Position numbers and translations under genes: made by a program | Notes under the pieces: model-generated | The model's database searches: none | What the model was told of the DNA's origin: nothing | Seen by the model: the letters and a program-made list of their open reading frames with translations, nothing else | Shown here: piece after piece, positions 59,838-64,000 of the stretch | How positions within the stretch are numbered: the stretch's first letter is position 1 | Layout: each line of letters starts with the position of its first letter | Assembly: GCA_029255685.2 (NCBI GenBank) | Contig: CM055318.2 | Location: 67,861,136-67,925,135, forward strand | From: Silene conica | Lineage: Eukaryota; Streptophyta; Magnoliopsida; Caryophyllales; Caryophyllaceae | Length of the DNA stretch: 64,000 nucleotides | Direction: 5' to 3'

Positions 59838-60837
59838 TGTGGGGAATAAAACGTGTATTCGCCCTATACTTGCAGGATTATAATGAAAAATACAATCGTG
59901 AATATGGTCATAAGATTAAAAAGATATGAAAAAGAGTACAACCTTTAGTCCTTGCGCGAAAGACCTAAGAACAGGAATTAACACAAATTCCCTCCTATAA
60001 CTTGCACCCAAGACTTAGAATGAGACGTTGCCGCGTGTGCTAGAAATCCTCTCCAACTGCCTTGCAATATTGGGAGAGCCTTTTGAGTTTTAGATGTGAG
60101 ATCTGGGTTATGGGAGAAAAATGCTCTCAAACCCTAATTTTCTTGAGATTTGTTTAAACAGTGAAACAAGAGTAGTCTGACAAAAGGAGAAGTCTCCTCC
60201 TTTTGTAATATTGGCCGGCCGAATAGGGTTTGGGTAGGAGTGGGCTTATTTCCACTCTTACCTTATTCCTTTGCGTGATTCGACCCGTTTTGCTAAATAT
60301 TATTCGCGGGATTTTTAATTATAAATCGCACACATGTTATCAGATATTAATGCAGTCGATGTATTAATAATGGTCTGATAAAATTACGATATTGTATAAT
60401 TACCCAAATTAATATATCCGTTTATATTAATACGCGAAATCAATATTTAATTAAATATAACTGCTTATATTTAATTTTACGAATTAAACATGTAATCCGT
60501 ATTAGCTAAAATTATTTAATCCGTATTAAATAATAATCTCAATATCTTATTGACTAATTTAATAGTCAATACCTCTGACTAACTGTTTAGTCGTATCCGG
60601 CATAAATGTGATTGTATTTTTATACATTCACATCTCTCAAACGTGTCCTATAGGTGTGACGTATAGGGACCAGTTGATCACCGCCATCCGTATGACAATA
60701 ACGTCAAACTTATCTAGCAAGCCAACCGTTATTGATAAACGTGGATCAACTGGTAATAATACAAAAGTATGCCCTTGTGATCCTTTAAGAGATTTAGTAA
60801 GTCATTGTACTAACTGTCAAGGACACCAGCCCCAACA
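59838..60837 (-). repeat. Copia 2, 5' LTR
   Basis: This copy adjoins the primer-binding site and is 1000 bp, the same length as its partner. Confidence 0.92.
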
Positions 60838-61589
60838 GTACCTTCGTCCCAGGCCGACTAGGGAATTGCTGGAGGATGCTGCTGAGCAGGCCTTCGCGGT
60901 ATGACTTTTCCTTTTGCCCTCATACCGAAATTCTTTTGTCTTTTTCGTCCTTCACCCTTTTCTTCTTGCAGACTCTGCAGATGCTGCTGGTTAAAATTGA
61001 CCGTCTGCCGGAATCTGAAAGGGAACTAACATCCCTGAAGGCTGAGTTGAACTTGATGAGCAGGAGGCTGGAGGCAGAGAAGGTTCGTGGGAACCAGAGG
61101 CTGGAGGCTGCTAAGGCAAAGGAGAAAGACTCCGAAGAGCAAATGGCAATAGTCCTGGATGCTAAAGATGCTCTCGCCTCTGAGGTGAAGAAATGGAAGG
61201 AGGCCAAGGAGGTTGTTGATGCAGAGAACGTTGTCTTGCGGCAGAAGAAGAAGTCCCTTTCTGGCGTGCTATCTGATATTGTTCCTTACACCCATTTGGC
61301 AGCCAGGGTCGAGTGCATGAAGGAGGTGCTGGAGAACAAGCACCTGGAATGGGATGCGGCTGAGGAAGAGCGTCTTCTGGAGGCTACGTTTCCCGTAAAG
61401 CCTGACCTTGGCGTGCTCTCTGATTGGGAGGGAGAGGAGCCTCCGGAGATCAACAGCCCTGTTCCTGCAGAATTTCCTCCTGTTCAGGAAGAAGCGATTC
61501 CTGTGACTCCTCCTCCAGAAGATGGTGGCCAAGGCGATGTTGGTGCAGCTGGTGATTCCTCCTCCGTGACCAAGCATGTTGTTGCCTAG

Positions 61590-62227
61590 TTGTTTAATTT
61601 GTCGTTTTTCTGGGCCCTGTGTGGCGTATTTCTTTTGTCGTTTGGTTGTTCCTCCTGGACCCGGGTGGGTCCAGTTAAACACTTATCTTTTGCGGCCCAC
61701 AGTTTTTGGGCGTAACTTGTAAAACATTTATTCCGGCCTTTTTTCTTGGCTGGCGGAGCACCTGAGGGTGCAAATGAATATTTCTGGCTCCAGGGTTTCC
61801 TGGATCCTTAGTTTGTACGTTTATTGTTTTTGTGTTTTGCATGCATGCTTTTTGTTTAGATGGCCAAGTGTATGTGCTGGTTCCCTTAGTTAGGAGTCTT
61901 CCAGACTTTTGCGTGGGTGCTTAGTATTGTGGGTATTTGTATCCCAACTTGTTTTTACTTTGCCACATTCAAACGCTTTAGTTTTGATAGTGTTCAACAA
62001 GAATTGCTTGACTGAATCATACCGAAGTTATATTCAAGATAACCCGTGGGGTTTCTTACAAAATGTTCGAAAGATATCTGTCAAGATAATGGCTTGACAT
62101 CAAAAGATAGCTATTGGGTTTTGTCTAACCCCTTACTAAAAAAAAAGAAAGGAAAACAACGTAAATAGCAAAAGAGTCCTAGAACCTGAGGATTCAGGTT
62201 GCTGACCGATGTGGCTTTTCCACCTTT
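61590..62227. other. Tat element 2 interval between pol and antisense gene
   Basis: This holds the 3' ends of the antisense gene (plus) and of pol (minus). It has no gene of its own. AAAAAAAAAGAAAGG-like A-rich sequence lies at 62136-62157. Confidence 0.6.
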
Positions 62228-63435
62228 CTAGATGAAATATTTCTTTAAGTGCAAGATGTTTCATGGCCTGGGTACCATCTTTCCATTCATGTCCATTAGC
62301 CTGTAGGAGCCACTGCCAGTCGCACTTTCCACCTGGTATGGTCCTTCCCAGTTATATGCAAACTTTCTTGCCTGGTGGTTCTTGGTGTTCTGGAAGACTT
62401 TCCTGAGAACAAGATCTCCCACCTGCAGGGTCCTGACTTTAACGTTTTTGTTGTATGTTCGTGCTACCATCTGCTTATATGATGCTATTCTGATTTGAGC
62501 GCTTGTTCTGAGTTCATCTATGGTATCCAGGCTGCTGGCCATTTCTGTCTGGTTACGCTCTTCTGTCAGGCATCCGTACCTTTGTGTTGGGATCCTGACT
62601 TCTGAAGGAATTACTGCCTCGGCTCCAAACACCAGGCTGAAGGGTGTTTGGCCCGTTGCAACTTTTGGTGTTGTTCTATCTGACCATAGGACGAGGGGTA
62701 GCTCTTCTGCCCATCTGCCCCTTGCTTCTTCCAGCCTCCTCTTTAAGTTGTCCATGACAATCCGGTTGCTGGATTCAGCCTGACCATTGGTCTGGGGGTA
62801 CCTGGGAGCAGCCTTTAGTAATGTAATGTTCCAGCCAGCACAAAATGCCTCTGTCTTGTTGGATATGAACTGAGAACCATTATCACATACAATTTCAGAA
62901 GGTATGCCAAACCTACAGATTATATTACGTTTGAGGAAGGATATCACCTGATTCTCTGTGACTTGGGAGAAAGACTCTGCTTCTATCCACTTGGAAAAGT
63001 AATCTGTTAGTGCTAGCATGTAGGTTTTGTTTCCTGGTGCCCTTGGCAGGGGTCCCACGATATCCATTCCCCACTTCATGAATGGCCATGGTGATATTAC
63101 CGGGTGCAGAAGTTCTGCAGGTTTGTGTACTACAGGCGCGTGTTTCTGGCAGGGTTGGCACTTTTTTGCAAATTCCACAGCATCCTTTCTAACTGTTGGC
63201 CAGAAGTATCCTTGTCTGAGTGCTTTGTTGGATAGGCTCCTGCCCCTTGCATGATTTTCGTATTCGCCACTGTGGAGATCATGCAAGATAGCCTGACTTT
63301 CTTTTTCTCCCAAACAACGCAGGTAGGGTCCAGCCAACGATTTCCTGAACAAGATTCCATCTATTAGTGTAAATCTGGATGCTTTCATTTTAAATCCCCT
63401 TACCTCTTTCTTCTCAGGGGGAAGGACGTTGTTTG
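62228..63435 (-). pseudogene. Tat element 2 integrase
   Basis: It carries the integrase zinc finger (CQPCQKHAPVV), then the core with D in GMDIVGPL, D in VCDNGSQFI and E in NGQAESSNR, and the C-terminal NWEGPYQVE. A TGA at 62261-62263 stands where the tryptophan of PRP-W-N is expected, and the natural stop is the TAG at 62228-62230. The premature stop removes only the last eleven residues or so (ILHLKKYFI). A frameshift near 63440 separates it from the RNase H. Confidence 0.87.
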
Positions 63436-64000
63436 CTAGCCACTCGATGTACGGCGTCCTCCAATCTGGGCTTCTTCCTGATTGACAGTGTTGCTGAGTA
63501 TTCCTGCTTCCACTTCCCACTGAGTGCTGGATGAGTCAACTTCTGAATCCTGTCCTGAAGTTGAAGGTTCCAGCACATGGATGATTGGAATTGCAGAGAG
63601 TTCCCCTGGATTGAACGTAGCCCCCAGATTGGCTAGTGCATCAGCTTCAGCATTCTGGTCCCTGGGTATTTGTTTTAGCTCGAAGGTGATGAACTCCGCC
63701 TTCAGCTCTCTTGCTACTTTCAGGTAGGCAATCATTTTCGGATCCTTGGCCTCATACTCGCCATTTACGTGATTCACTATGAGTTGTGAATCACCGAAGG
63801 CTCGTAGGTGCCTGATCCTCATTCCTAGAGCCAGCTGCAGTCCTTGGATTAATGCCTCGTACTCAGCGACGTTGTTAGTAGCAGGAAATTCACAGCGTAC
63901 AGCGTGTGCAATAATATCTCCTTGCGGGGATCGTAGCACCATGCCTACTCCTGCCCCCGGCTGTTTGAGGCGCCATCTACATGCAGCGTCCAGCACTTTT
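63436..64000 (-). pseudogene. Tat element 2 second RNase H, partial
   Basis: This is the Tat-type extra RNase H: QPGAGVGMVLRSPQGD, TNNVAEYEALIQGLQLAL, AFGDSQLIVNHVNGEY, AEADALANLGA. The upstream part (RT and first RNase H) lies beyond the window. Downstream, the linker to the integrase is frameshifted. Confidence 0.87.

Larger units (their letters stand above)
52222..60837 (-). mobile_element. Ty1/copia element with gag and pol
   Basis: Two 1000-bp LTRs (52222-53221, 59838-60837) are flanked by GTACC at 52217-52221 and 60838-60842. The minus-strand primer site TGGTATCAGAGC next to the right LTR gives the direction. Order on the minus strand is leader, gag, protease, integrase, RT, RNase H, the copia order. 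Total length is 8616 bp. All parts are present but the frame is broken several times. The LTRs differ at only about six positions by eye. Confidence 0.95.
50951..61589 (+). pseudogene. Antisense Transposase_28-type gene of Tat element 2
   Basis: This is a plus-strand gene antisense to the element's pol. The exons are 50951-51504, 51571-51705, 51784-52221 joined to 60843-60898, and 60972-61589. The copia element sits inside exon 3 and would leave the frame open if removed (SVRTYL-RPRPTREL). Exon 1 has the putative gypsy-type transposon domain (PF04195-like; FPFPDLVCEFLHTNKLPMCQ) with a frameshift near 51410 and a TGA at 51489. Exon 3 is S/P/K-rich. Exon 4 is a long coiled coil (ESERELTSLKAELNLMSRRL) with an acidic, proline-rich tail. 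Role unknown. Confidence 0.75.
50140..64000 (-). mobile_element. Second Tat-lineage gypsy element, partial
   Basis: This element reads leftward and runs off the right edge. From right to left it has the second RNase H, integrase, a non-coding interval, an antisense gene on the plus strand, a polypurine tract (AAATTGGGGGCTAA on the minus strand) and the 3' LTR. The layout is the same as in Tat element 1. It is split by a copia element at 52222-60837. The outer end of the LTR is uncertain by some tens of bases. Confidence 0.83.

Overview
The window is eukaryotic nuclear DNA from a flowering plant. Both host genes have many introns with GT-AG borders, and most of the remaining sequence is plant transposable elements. 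The protein families and the many CACTCGATCGAGTG palindromes suggest Caryophyllales, perhaps Caryophyllaceae (Silene-like). That placement is a guess from pattern memory, not a measurement.

Host part (about 1-21,700). Two conserved single-copy-type genes face each other tail to tail. On the plus strand is a UBP1-type RNA-binding protein (12 coding exons, 1201-7566, 430 aa, three RRMs). On the minus strand is a PHL/SPT20-like gene (13 coding exons, 20031-9080, 1167 aa), the PHYTOCHROME-DEPENDENT LATE-FLOWERING / SAGA-subunit type. Both reading frames are intact, and I joined them exon by exon from splice sites with consistent phase. Their introns and the spacer hold small elements: a Stowaway MITE, two tRNA-derived SINEs with target duplications, a complete TRIM with 5-bp target duplication, a Tourist-like MITE with a purine/pyrimidine arm structure, and an 0.8-kb inverted pair of LTR-gag fragments.

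Transposon part (about 21,700-64,000). A Tat-lineage Ty3/gypsy element (21,721-47,420, plus strand) carries a Ty1/copia-type element that has only gag (23,569-37,420, minus strand; TSD gagtc). That element carries a CACTA transposon (25,265-30,713; TSD gca). Between this stack and the next one is AT-rich sequence with a bromodomain gene fragment (49,767-50,120). A second Tat element (from about 50,140 to beyond the right edge, minus strand) is split by a copia element with gag and pol (52,222-60,837, minus strand; TSD gtacc).

Both Tat elements carry a multi-exon reading frame antisense to pol near their 3' LTR. The families differ: a plant-mobile-domain protein in the first and a Transposase_28-type protein with coiled coil in the second. 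Most of the transposon genes are broken by premature stops and frameshifts. Several stops are TGA where a conserved tryptophan is expected, or TAG where glutamine is expected, which fits decay by deamination of methylated cytosine. LTR pairs look about 98-99.5 percent alike by eye, so the insertions are recent.
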